Positions 24,952-35,919 of a DNA stretch of 64,000 nt are shown here, in pieces. This DNA is from Paralichthys olivaceus. Lineage: Eukaryota; Chordata; Actinopteri; Pleuronectiformes; Paralichthyidae. The stretch spans positions 11,047,001 to 11,111,000 of the forward strand of contig NC_091111.1 of the NCBI RefSeq assembly GCF_024713975.1. Reading direction: 5' to 3'. The notes beneath the pieces are model-generated. The model ran no database searches. It was not told where the DNA came from and was given only the letters and a program-made list of their open reading frames with translations. The position numbers and the translations under genes are program-made. The first letter of the stretch is position 1. Each line of letters opens with the position of its first letter.

Positions 24952-27900
24952 GTGTGTGTAAATAACTCTCGAGGGAGAGGCTGAATTTTGACTCCCGGCA
25001 GATGAAGGTCACAGTCTGTGTTATTTCCTAAACATAGTGCTGTGCCAAGTCATGATGATCCCAACAAATGTGAGAAATGTCCTTTATAAAAGTGTTTTAA
25101 GAACAGACTTAACATAATCTAATGTTGAAAATAAGCACATTTGAAATAAAGCTGAGGTTTTGTATGTGTTTTACTCACCTTCATCTGTGTCTCCTCTTGT
25201 GGGGTCGAGCTGGAGGCCTCAGTGGCTTCAGGCGGCTTCTCCTGCTCACGTCTGAAACTGTCTATCTGTCTGTGACTCCCTGGATAAATCTGCTGCTATG
25301 TCGAACCATATGGCCGCAAGACAAGGCCAGTCCATCATGTCCTGATTCTTTCCTGTGTCACACCTCAGCTTCCTCTCACCTGACGGAGGTGTCGGGCCCC
25401 GTCAGAGTTTGTTGGGCCGTTGTAAAAACCGAGAGAGAACATCTAACAACTGGTTTGACACCTGGTTTTTACTCACACAGAGCTGCAAATCGAGGAACGT
25501 CTGAATCTACCAGAAAACCATGAGCAAAATCCCTTTCTGCTACCACAGAACAGATAAAACACACACTGACCTCAGGTCTGTCCCTGGAGCTGCCCTCTCC
25601 ACCCACTGATGTCATCTCAAACTGACCCTCCACCTTCCCTGAGCTCTGTTCCTGCAACTTCAACCCTGCCGCTCTTCTCTCTTCACCTCAGCTTTCCTGC
25701 CACCAAGCCACCCTCCTCCGTATCTGGCCCGGTGGATTGTGCTCACAACAGGCCTTGCAGATCGGCCTTTTCTATCCCGCCCTGGGAGCGCCCCCCTCCA
25801 AAGCGGCCTCCCACCTGTTGGTGTCCTTTAGAAGCCCGGGCCTCTCCTGTGCCTCCTGTCCGGCCCAATCAGGGCCCTGACAGAGAGGGGGAGCCAGCCT
25901 GTGAAATCACACCTCTCAGCTGTTCACACTGGGCTCGAGACACCCTACACCCCTGCCGTTTTTCTCTGTTCACCCACCCCAACCCACCCCACCATGCCTC
26001 GATTTTACAACGAATGTCAATGGCTCCTTATTGGAGGTAAAAAAAAAAAGGGGAGAAAGAGCAAGATACAGAGAAACAAGGAAGCAACTGCATGATGGGT
26101 GTGTTTTATTAGTTTTTTGGGTGAGTGGGGGGGGGGTACAGTCAGAACAGCAGTTATACAGCCGGGGCCACGAGCCACAGCTGAAGCTGAAGGTTGAGTT
26201 TCATCCCAGTTTGGATTCTGGGGCTTCACTTTTCTTTCATTGTATCGCTTACGGTTGAGGAAAAAGTGACGACCCCTGTTGTCGAACGAGAAACATTTTC
26301 CAGATGAATTTATGTGACGTAGTCATGTCTTCAGATCAGAATCCATCTGCTCCACAGTGATTCACATGTGTTGTGAGGTGCAGACGACGACATGAGTGAG
26401 AATAAAATGTGTGGGTGCTGTTGAGGCACCAGAAACCAAAGCAAATGCAATAATTATCCAGTGGCCTCAAAGAAACCATCAGGAAGCCATTACACATATA
26501 AAGCAGCAATGTGTGTAACATTTGCTGTTTTTGTTTACTAAACTACCTTTATTTTCATTGTACTTGTTAATATCTTCTGAGTGATCATATAGAATATGTA
26601 GATCCATATATGTGTGTTTTAAAGCTTCTATGTGACCACGCAGCGATCACCAGTATACTGTGGAGGCCAGCGGGCCGAGCTCAGGGGTTCATTTTCCTCT
26701 GCAGCAAGCACAAGCCGCTCCACTAAGGTCAACACCTGTGTTCTAAAATCAGCACCGGGGTTGGGCGTGATAGGAACCCAGGCCTCATTCACAGAAAGCT
26801 GGAGCTCAGAGAGAGGGGCTTACATTGAAACCCAATGCTCTCGCTATTTTCGAGGCACTCGCCGTCCACAAATAGCAACCCCATCCCCATCTTTGTAGCT
26901 CCGCAGGTTTTTTTCCTCCTCCGCCACAGGATGTTGTCTAAATTCGACAGTTGTTCAATATTTCCCATGGACCGAGGCCAGGGAGTGCAACAAATGCAAC
27001 ATTTCCACTAATGTCAGCTATGCACCGACGGCCTTGCCAGATATATCTGGTCGCTAGAAATATCGGATGGCTTTTGTCGCTGAGTGGATTCTTGGTCACT
27101 CGCACCGGACACAATGGTTAAGACACAAATCGTAATCCGTGCTGTTCCTCTTAACGGGACAGCTGAACACTGTCACATTCCGGCTCACCGGCCAAGCCGC
27201 AGATCAGCTTCGGACTGTCTTTCATCATGTGTCACGCATCATGCAGAAGATCTCATCTTACTCTGTGATTTTTCCTCATCTGTCAGCCCCTCTTCTTTTT
27301 TATTCACCTGAGATTCAATGATCCGATTGAAACGCTCCCTAAAAATGCATGTGCGTGTGGTTCAGTGCAGGATTGACCTCTTCATCAAACCCACTGAGTC
27401 ATTTTAAAGAACAATTAAAACCAAAATGTGAGGATGACGGCACATGGGCTGCATGTTAACTACAAACTGAGTCAACAAGGTTATTTTTAACCCCCGTTCA
27501 CATACCCGGGGCCCCCGTTTGCTAATCACTTTGTTCCCCTCGCTGTCATATCCCATCTGCCCTGTTGCCAGTGTCCCAACGTGCTTTTATTGGCCAGAAG
27601 GAAATAATTTCCCTCGGGAGGGCAGGTAGAAGACTGACGAGGCCCAGAGCAGTTTCTTCCGTACAGGATAACATGGATTTTGATTGTTATAAATAAACTG
27701 GCAGCTGACACCAGACCAGTTCCTGCACATGCACGTGATGGGGCAACCTTGCAGATTATCCCTGGGTACTGTGAAGTGAACCCCCTGCAGAAGTTGGAGA
27801 GTCAAATCCCTTTAAATGTTGTTTATTTCATATATTAATATCACAAAGATGTATTGACAGGTTGTCTGTGATTGTATGGCTGCAAAATAATCTGCATAAT

Positions 27901-29646
27901 GCCAGAAAATGGGATCATGTACACAAATAGTGTAATAAATAAAATGTGTGGCAGATAAATGATGACTCTTAACAAACCAAAAACACAAACAAATAAGCAG
28001 CATGTAGCAGAAAATGACAAGCTAAAAGCTCACGTTTGAATTGTTCATGATACTTCAGCTGAGATGTGAAATTGAGCTGCTTGATCCCAACAAAGTTAAA
28101 ACAGAACTTTGCTGCATGTTGATGACTCATTACATGGTACTCTCTGTCCTTCCCTGGGCACAACAGTTGCTGGGACGGAGGTTGACACAGCTGTCGCAAA
28201 GGAGCATGGTCCCGTGTGGTGAAGCAATGGAACAGAAAAGGTCAGAGGTCGCAGGCATTTAGGCTAAAAGAGAGAACAGGTGATGGAAAGGTGAAGGCGG
28301 CTCGCTCCCGTGATTCACCGAGGGGACGGAGGGAATTGGACAGATGCTACGGAGATCAGCGGATTCGGGAATGGAGAAGATTTTAATGATGAAGGGTTGA
28401 TCTTACACTAAAAGACATTCACATATAATTTCTGTGCTGTTTGCACCAAGAGATGATGAGAAAACTGATCTTAAGAGAAAAATAAACCTTCGTCAAATCT
28501 CAGTGGAATACGATGTAAGTCAACAAAAGGTGACCACGTTTGATTCCATCAGGTTTCATCTCTGCTGCTACTTAATTACGCTCTGATCTGTCACTGACGC
28601 CCCCAAAAGGTGATAGAACAGGAAACATGTCCCTGTCTTTTCTCACCAATCAAACAATTAAGACATAAAAGGGTCCCCTGGGTGTCAGAACAGGGGCTTT
28701 GTCCCCCTAAATGACCCCGCTGTAATGGTCAGGCTGGCGGCCTCTGACCGGGTGACAGGTGAGCTGCAATGTGGTGGATCGGCGCGCAGCAGAGCTCAAA
28801 CCTGACTGTATATTTTTCTCCATGTAATATGGAAGCTCTCTCATTGAGTAGTTTATTTACATCGCTCTTGCAACAGCATTTTCACGGATCTGTAGATGGG
28901 AAAATAGGAAACAACAGCCTGTGTAAGCATTTTATTTAAAATAACTATGTACCCATGACAGCATCCTGCATAACCTCACTATGTATAAGCTAGATAAACT
29001 TAATATACAGAATTGAATGACTGGATAGTTAAATCCACCAGTTTATCAAAATAACTGCACAAATACAGTGTATCATAACATGGCTATATCAATAATTATT
29101 CATACAAGCAGAAAGAAGGTTAACGTTTCAGTTTTCAAAGTGCTAATATCTAATAACTGTTTAATCTTCTGCTGAGGACTGAGGTCGGAATAGTGTGGAA
29201 ACCAACCGGTTTCACTTTATTACGTCATATAATGCTTTATTTACCAGTACTTCATTTCCTAATTAGTTTCTAATATAAGTTAATACTATGCTATTATTTT
29301 AGATTAATACAATAAGTTTAATTTCAATACATTTCTTGGAAAGAAAAAGGCAATTTGGTGATTTTGAGTTTTTGGGATTGACTTGATTCGTTGATTACGT
29401 CTGCAGTTAAAGTAACATTACCACAGAAATACCCATCTAACAAAAGTCCTTGGTTGGCATCACATTAACAATCTTTCCTCTGGTGCAGTGGAACATATTT
29501 TCACATGATCCTTTACTGTGGCTCCCGATGGAGGAATGAATGCAGAGCAGCCTATAGACAGCAAAAGCCTGTGGGGGTCGTCAGTCAGCTGCCCCGACTC
29601 TGACCAAAAGGGAACGACAACTGCAGGAGAGTCAGGAGCAACGGCG

Positions 29647-29661
29647 GCAGCAGCAACAGCA

Positions 29662-29692
<31 letters not shown>
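29647..29692. repeat. (CAG)n microsatellite
   Basis: About fifteen CAG units with early CAA interruptions. All three plus frames give homopolymers (Gln, Ala, Ser). No start or splice context supports a coding exon. Confidence 0.9.
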
Positions 29693-29969
29693 TGGTGACA
29701 CAGAGATGAAACAGAGACAGGGTTTATGGTGGGGGGGTGGGGGGTCAGCTGAATCAGCCGTCCAGCTGAGGAGAGACAGGTGGTCTCCCCCTCTGAAAGC
29801 TCTCTTTGGGAGAAACGTCAAACTTAAATCAACATATATTACGATCATCCAGCTCTGTAGGGGATGACGGAGGTAGAAATCTTCTGTAAATGCTGTAAAT
29901 GTTCCAGATTTTCTAAGAAACATGGAGAATCTAGAGCAGTCTCCTTACATTCAATCAAGCTGCACCAAA

Positions 29970-30070
29970 TTACACACACCAACATTTCAGTTCTTCCCTG
30001 ACCCTGAACACATCCTTCCACCAAGTTTTGTTCAAATACGTTCAGTTATTTTTCTGTGATCGTGCCTCTG
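29970..30070 (+). mobile_element. Fragment of old teleost interspersed repeat
   Basis: CTTCCACCAAGTTTTGTTCAAAT and the flanking text resemble the same family as the copy at 21225-21505. Short, diverged and non-coding. Confidence 0.45.
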
Positions 30071-32099
30071 ATTATGGAAAGTGTCAAATTTGTATGTATG
30101 TTTTTAAATTGTATTATCTATGAGGCATTAGCACCATAATCTAGATTAGGACAATATAAACTTTTCCATTGTTCAAATTCATGTTTTCCACTTTTTCCAT
30201 TTTGGACAATTATCAAGTTCTGATTTTAATATTTTGACTTCATGATTACACCATTTACATCCAACCCTCCTCTGTGAGGTCCAACCAGGAAGGTTGGTTC
30301 CTGTCAGCTCTTAAGTGTATGCTAAACTATTTAATCAAAAATAAAACCTAGCAAGATGCCGGTGAGATTGTGTTTGATCACAATATTGACATTTGATGAT
30401 CTTGTTACTGTCTCTCTGTTGCACGTCCTCAGGCAATGAATGTTGACAGAGAAGACAATAGGCTGCAGTGCGAGGTAGTCAGAGAGCAACTAAAGCTACA
30501 AGGCTCATTTATAGAGGTAAAGTACATTAGTACAAGCTATAACTATAATAAGATAAAAGATGCTATGATGTAAAATTATCTGTCAACTTTCAAAACACTG
30601 ATCAAAACCAACCTTTTCACAACTGCTTTCAACATTTGATTATCAAGTGTTTCTTATATTTCAATATGTAAATTTGATGTGAACATCATTGAATTCAATA
30701 AATACCTTTATCTAGTAATGGTAAAATATATTTTATCACTGAACCTTATAAAGTGTAAAAGTATAAATAGGTTTTTAATGCTATATACTTTCCAAAATGT
30801 GCCCACCCAAAGTATCCTCACGTCCTCTCCATCCCCCCCCCCAGGGGAGGTAACAGCTGTGGTGTCACCCCGAGTCACATGACATGGGCAGGTGGGAAAA
30901 CCTATGTGGGACATCCATCCCCCCTTTCTTTCCTCCTATTCTCTCTCACTCTCTTTCTCTCTCTGAATGTCACACCACATAGGCACACACACACACAGAC
31001 ACACGCACAATCTCCTCTGTTCAAGGGTGTGTCCATTTTGCATTGCTGGAATGTGCTCCGTGTTTGTAACTCATACTGTATGTCTGATCTCCACATTGAT
31101 GAAATTCCAGGATCTCTCTCACTCTGGTCCCTGCTTGTAGCTGCCATGTCGCTGGCTCTCTCCACTGAGCTGTCAGTTAGTAGAGCATCTTGTCGTGAAT
31201 GAGCTCAGCCATTATATCCAACCTCACAGCTCTATGACTCCAATGAAGCTCAGAGAAGTTTTATTCAGCCCAATGTAGATGTTGCACAGATGATAAACTG
31301 CCCTCCAGTGGCACTAATCTAACATGCAGATATGGATCAATGGTTACTTTGAAATGTGTCAAACCACTGGGGGTGAGCAAGTTCATAACATAACTTAAAT
31401 ATTCAAAAATGTATATCTGTGATAAAAACTCATATTACAGCAGATAAACGAACTGTATAATTATGTAATGAAACAAGTAGGATATACACAGCTTCAAAAA
31501 CTATATGTTGCAAAGAGTAGTGATAAAGTGATGGACTCAACTGAAATTGTTTACATATTCAGTACAGGCATGTGCCTCTTTCCTTTTTTTTGTCATGTTA
31601 AGTTAAGTTAAGTATTATTTCTATTCTTGCCAAACTGTGTATGTTTACTGTATGTCAAAACCAACAGTATGAATATAAATCTATACATGACGGTCCTTCG
31701 GTTTAAACACCCTTTATTTTGACCCTTTTCTATAAAGACAATAGCTTTCTTTAATGGCCTGTATAGTAAAATTAGCTGACATAAAATATGTATATATTTC
31801 ACTCCAATTGCTCTTGAGTGGCCGGGATATATACGATAAGTGCCTGTGCTTCTTCATTGTGGACTTTTTATTCACCTTTAGGTAAAATAATATCTTTAAC
31901 TACAGTTAATATGTTCATTTACTCAAACATGGTTATTGAGAGAGCACAGATCTGACATCAGCTTTATGAAAAGCAGTCTCTTGTTGTCAGTGGTCAGACA
32001 CGACACCTATTAGGCTCATGTAATATTTAGTTGTGCAGCTTTAATATCCGCTGTATGTTGATACTGTCTGTCTCTCTGTCAGTGGGAACCTCATGTGGT

Positions 32100-32346
32100 G
32101 GCTGAGTTTCCGGGGACCGTATTTACAAACGGACCGAACGGTGCGAGGAGCCACTCAGCGACAAAACCACATTTTAACGTTACATTAACTTTAATATTCC
32201 TGCGTCTTTCCTTTAGTTGAACAAAATTAAAACCAGTTTTACTTGTATACTCTTTTTAAACGACTTCAAGTAACGCGTTCATATGGCGGCGGAGTGTGTT
32301 TCCCTCTGATATGTGACCTTTATTTTGAAAAACAGACAGAACAGAG
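32100..32346 (+). promoter_or_regulatory. Probable promoter and untranslated exon 1 of nme6
   Basis: The ATG at 32547 is preceded by a CTCCAG acceptor at 32539-32543, so an upstream leader exon is likely. The best candidate ends at 32345 before a GTTAGT donor. It contains ATATGGCGGCGGAG, a YY1-type element often near housekeeping start sites, and a nine-codon upstream open frame (32283-32309) beginning MAAECV. CpG density rises from about 32100. Confidence 0.45.
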
Positions 32347-32546
32347 GTTAGTATCTGTCACTGATTCAGAGCTGACTTGTGAACATTACCGGGATTTAAT
32401 CTTATCGGAGTTGCATCAACTGTGTCGTGATGGTAACCAGATGTATTGGACATTGTTGTGTTTTCGCTGCCTTCACTTGATGTAACGTCAGACATTGAAC
32501 GCAGCCACGCGTGTGATGGTTTACACTGTGTTCGTGTCTCCAGACC

Positions 32547-35040
32547 ATGAAGCTCACAGCGGCTCGTCTGTCCAAAGTGCTGCAGCTCACCCTGGCGGTC
32601 ATCAAACCCGACGCGGTGGCTCACCCACTGGTGTTGGAGGTCAGTGCAGACACAGCAACTTTACACTGTTTTATATTGAAGGCCACTTCCGTTGTTTAAG
32701 GTCTTAGAGAGAGTGATCAATGCTGTCTAATGGACAAGTTCACCCAAAAAAAATGAAAAACTCTCTCATTATCTACTCACCACTGTGACGATGGAGGTGG
32801 TTGAAGTGTTTGAGTCCACAAAACACTTCTGGAGTTTCAGGGGTGAACAGTGTTGCAGCCAAATCCAATACAACTGAAGTAACTGGTGATCACGTCTTCA
32901 AACAAATAAAATCAACAGAAGAAAAGATAACATGCCTCCACGCTGCTCCTGGGGTTTCATCCAAGTGTCAGTAAGCCCCGACATTCAAACTTGACTCGAA
33001 GCGGCTTCATTACTTTTAAGTCGTAATGTCCTCTGATGTCCTCCTAATCACTGCTGCAGTTCTCTGACATTAAGCCTAAAAAGTTGGTGTCAATGACGCC
33101 ATTTTGAAACTCGAATTTGAATGATGGGGCAAACAGACACCTGGATGGTCACAGGAGCAGTGTGTTCAAATGATAATTATACTTTAAGGTTGGTTATAAT
33201 ATTGCTAGGATGCTAGGATTTGTGGAAGAAATGCCTTTTCTTACTTTGTGATTCAAGCACTGATATATAAAGTTGTTTTCTCAGTTCTAGTCTGACTCAG
33301 AAAGGATAAATATGTCTTTTTTTTCTCCCTCTCAGGCTCTTCACCAGAGAATCTTGGACAACAACTTTGTCATTGTTCGACGCAAAGATCTGGTGTGGAG
33401 GAGGCAGGACTCTGAGAGGTTCTACGCGGAACACTCAGGTGTGTATACAACTCATGTCTGTAACTCTATATTGTTATTGTCTTGCTTCGATCCTTCCAGC
33501 GATTCTATATCACTACACATGAGTCAGCAGCTGTTTTAGTTGATGTATGTTGGTTGAAACGTTGAACTGAACCCTTTTGTGCTTTAGAGCGATTCTTCTA
33601 TCAAAGACTTGTTGAATTCATGGCAAGGTGAGCCCCACTTCACACAGTAAATGTGCAAATCCCAAATCATTCTGCTTTCATGGCTTTGAATAAATGTGGT
33701 TTTCTGTCTGATGCATTCGAAATGGAATAATAAGGACATTTCATACCTGATAACCCACTGAGCTGGCACAGAGAAGGCTCCCCTCAGACGGTGGTGTTCC
33801 TATTTCACGCTCAGCAAGTCACCACTAAATCATTTTCTGAAACTTCACCACAGTTTTTCAATTATCAGCCAAGTGCCATGTTAAGCACAACAACCCCGGA
33901 GCAATTGTCTGAAAATTGGCGTGTAGCCAGCTTATAATGGCTCCATATGCATTTAACAACCACTGGACTGCGGAGTTCTTACCACACTAACCTTTCTCTG
34001 GGTGTGCGGAGCGTTACTGGAAATAAAACAAGCATCGTAAGCTCCTGTTAAGACGGTTTTGCTGAAGCTGATTACACTGTATCTTCAATGGTTTAATTAT
34101 CTGAATAGTTTGGTTTTAATTTCCCAGCTGATGCTATAAAGAAAAAGGTGACATGTTGGGAGGGTTTTTCACCAGGACACGAAGGCTGCAGCTGAGTTCT
34201 ACACTCTGATCCTTTAAAGCCGAGACAGCATCCACAGCTCTTTGTGTGTAACAGCTTCACAGAGCATTATGTGCACTGACTGGAAACATTCAGTTGTGAC
34301 TGTTGGGTTCTTTGTTTGTCGCAGTGGTCCAATGCGTGCGTACATTTTAGCCAGAGAGGACGGAATACGTCACTGGAGAGAACTGATGGGACCCACCAAA
34401 GTGTTCAGAGCCAGATACACCTCCCCCGCCACCATCAGGGCCCAGTTTGGACTCACAGACACACGGAACACAACTCACGGCTCAGGTAGGAAATGGATCA
34501 TGGATTTAAATACAGTATACACTAGGTTTTCACCCCCTGCGTTATCACATGGTACTATCACATCCCACACTGCAGTTTCATCAGGTTTAACATTAATTGG
34601 ACAGATTAGTTTAACAGTCTTAACACAAACAGTGGTACCTTTAAAATCATTATGCATTGTGATATATAGTGAATTATAAAGTGTTTCTACAGTAGTGCAT
34701 CATACAATTTTTCTCAATATTTGCATTAAGTTAATAAATTATCTTATCAATTATTCATGAGTTCTCAAGAGTCTTATTTTTCAACAATACACCCAGTTTG
34801 GCTTCTTAAACTAATTTTCAAGTTTTTCTGTTGAATTAGAAAGTTTTCAAAATCCAGATTTTTTTTTTCTTTCTGATCCTTTCTCCAGATTCTGTTGAGT
34901 CAGCACACAGAGAAATCGGTTTCTTCTTCCCGGACTTCTGTGTGGACGAGTGGATGGAGAAACAGGAGCCGGCGTTCAGATCTGGACAGTTACACTTCGA
35001 TCATCAAAAACAGATCCACACACTTTCAGCACAAAGCTGA
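32547..35040 (+). CDS. nme6: Nucleoside diphosphate kinase 6, complete
   Basis: Five coding exons: 32547-32639, 33336-33438, 33588-33627, 34325-34485 and 34889-35040. Phases are consistent and give 182 aa against 186-194 in human isoforms. The NDPK fold is clear: LTLAVIKPDAVAHPLVLE at 14-31, FFYQRLVEFMASGP near 67-81, ELMGPTKVFRAR at 98-109, and the active-site segment GLTDTRNTTHGSDS with the phosphorylated His at residue 130. The C-terminal extension after about residue 155 is poorly conserved, as is usual for NME6. The family transfers phosphate between NTPs and NDPs. Human NME6 is mitochondrial, works with RCC1L and supports pyrimidine nucleotide supply for mitochondrial transcription; its own kinase activity has been reported as weak or partner-dependent. 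Intron 1 holds a repeat. The gene converges with the BAALC-family gene. Confidence 0.95.
32735..33130 (+). mobile_element. Teleost non-autonomous interspersed repeat in nme6 intron 1
   Basis: The phrases AAGTTCACCCAAAA, TCTCATTATCTACTCACCAC, GAGTCCACAAAACACTTCTGG and CATCCAAGTGTCAGTAAGCC match from memory a very common percomorph repeat. It is non-coding, and most of one unit is present. Confidence 0.7.
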
Positions 35041-35453
35041 CCCCAGATCTGCTGATCATCAACACACAGGTCAAAGACACAAGCATAAGGACTCAAAGAT
35101 AAAGACCAGCTGCTGATGCCACATGCTTTACGTGATACTGTGAGAACACATGTTTATTGTTCACGTCACTTCCTCTAAGTGCCACTATGTTCCATGCATG
35201 TGTCGTTTAAAACAGATTTTCTTTCCTCGTCGTGTGCAGTATTTTGAAATAAGGTCCGTAAATGTTGTATTAGATTTATTGTCATTAGAAAACACAATAG
35301 ACACAACCTCCTGTCCAGGCTTCACTGTAAACATTACAGTCGTCACAAGTTCAGTTACCTGAGCCACACAGACTGTAACACAGCAGCAGCTACTCATCAG
35401 TGTCAAACGAACACTATAATGTATTTATGCCATGTGAAGATTCAATGACTTCA

Positions 35454-35459
35454 AATAAA
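35454..35459 (+). promoter_or_regulatory. Polyadenylation signal of nme6
   Basis: AATAAA lies 414 bp after the nme6 stop. It is only 141 bp from the likely opposing signal of the BAALC-family gene. Confidence 0.65.
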
Positions 35460-35599
35460 ACTGTAACGATACATTAACACATATATTTGTCCTTAAAAGA
35501 AGCATCTTAAAGTGAAAATTCTAGTAGGTTTGTGAAATTTGAATTTGCCAAATGAATTTAAAAAGGGGTCATCTGCTGTGATACAGTGTGAATTCTTCA

Positions 35600-35605
35600 T
35601 TTATT
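35600..35605 (-). promoter_or_regulatory. Probable polyadenylation signal of the BAALC-family gene
   Basis: AATAAA on the minus strand, 315 bp after the stop codon. Any use of a later signal would run the transcript into the nme6 3'UTR. Confidence 0.55.
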
Positions 35606-35919
35606 TTTGGTCTGATATCATATTCCTGCAAAATGTCTTTTTTTTATATTTTCTTATAACAAACTACAGTTTTATGTTTTACATATGTTCAAAGTGACAA
35701 AATACAGTGAAACATGGTGGCAACAGGCACAATAGAAATACATTTCATGATATTATCTACAAAATGGCCCATGTTATGTGTTTTAACAAAATGAGAAAAT
35801 ATCCGGACTTCAGTCTCATAATCTAAAGAGTCTCACACGTCCCTCTTGTGCTTCGTCAGCCTTCACGCTCTTTCAGTTTGTTGATTTCCCAGTCATCATT
35901 TTTCTTTGGCTCCATCCTC

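Larger units (their letters stand above)
23478..25651 (-). other. Possible 3' end of an unidentified spliced gene
   Basis: Three candidate minus-strand exons can be joined in phase 0. Segment 25651-25571 encodes 27 Gly/Ser/Glu-rich residues ending SSRDRPE with a GTCAGT donor. Segment 25241-25179 encodes EKPPEATEASSSTPQEETQM plus K with a strong GTGAGT donor. The last begins at 23937 after a strong polypyrimidine-CAG acceptor and encodes VRLKRT then TGA at 23919-23917. AATAAA-like hexamers on the minus strand near 23478-23490 could end a 450-bp 3'UTR that contains a GGA microsatellite. Against it: the first two acceptors lack good pyrimidine tracts, no upstream domain exon was found, and the product matches nothing I know. 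It could be the acidic tail of a longer gene, a lncRNA, or chance. Confidence 0.25.
25690..32090. other. Gene-poor stretch before nme6
   Basis: No recognisable coding exon. Contents: a C-rich block at 25.70-26.00 kb with a CCAAT box in CCGGCCCAATCAGG near 25860; GC-richer blocks at about 26.64-27.10, 27.49-27.66 and 28.59-28.80 kb that look like possible conserved non-coding DNA; A and G homopolymers near 26040 and 26127; a CAG run at 29647-29692; an old repeat at 29.97-30.07 kb; and a C run plus CT/CA-rich DNA at 30.83-31.01 kb. Confidence 0.5.

Noticed and set aside
24162..24961. Frames with poly-His-Thr, poly-Cys-Val and poly-Met
   Set aside because: Direct translation of the CA and GAT microsatellites.
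23478..25651. Assignment of the minus-strand candidate to TRIM54 or another 2p23 neighbour
   Set aside because: No RING, B-box or coiled-coil exon could be found to the right, and the tail does not match the sequence I recall; left unnamed.
25609..26040. 143-codon plus-strand Pro-rich frame
   Set aside because: It lies in a C-rich block and the reading reflects composition; kept only as a possible regulatory island.
29518..29709. Frame with poly-Ala (and a poly-Gln frame) from the CAG run
   Set aside because: Microsatellite artefact; the Gln frame is closed upstream by a stop and downstream right after the run, with no splice support.
34895..35116. Second plus-strand frame across the last nme6 exon
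   Set aside because: Shadow of the nme6 exon in another frame; the spliced phase selects the frame ending at 35040.
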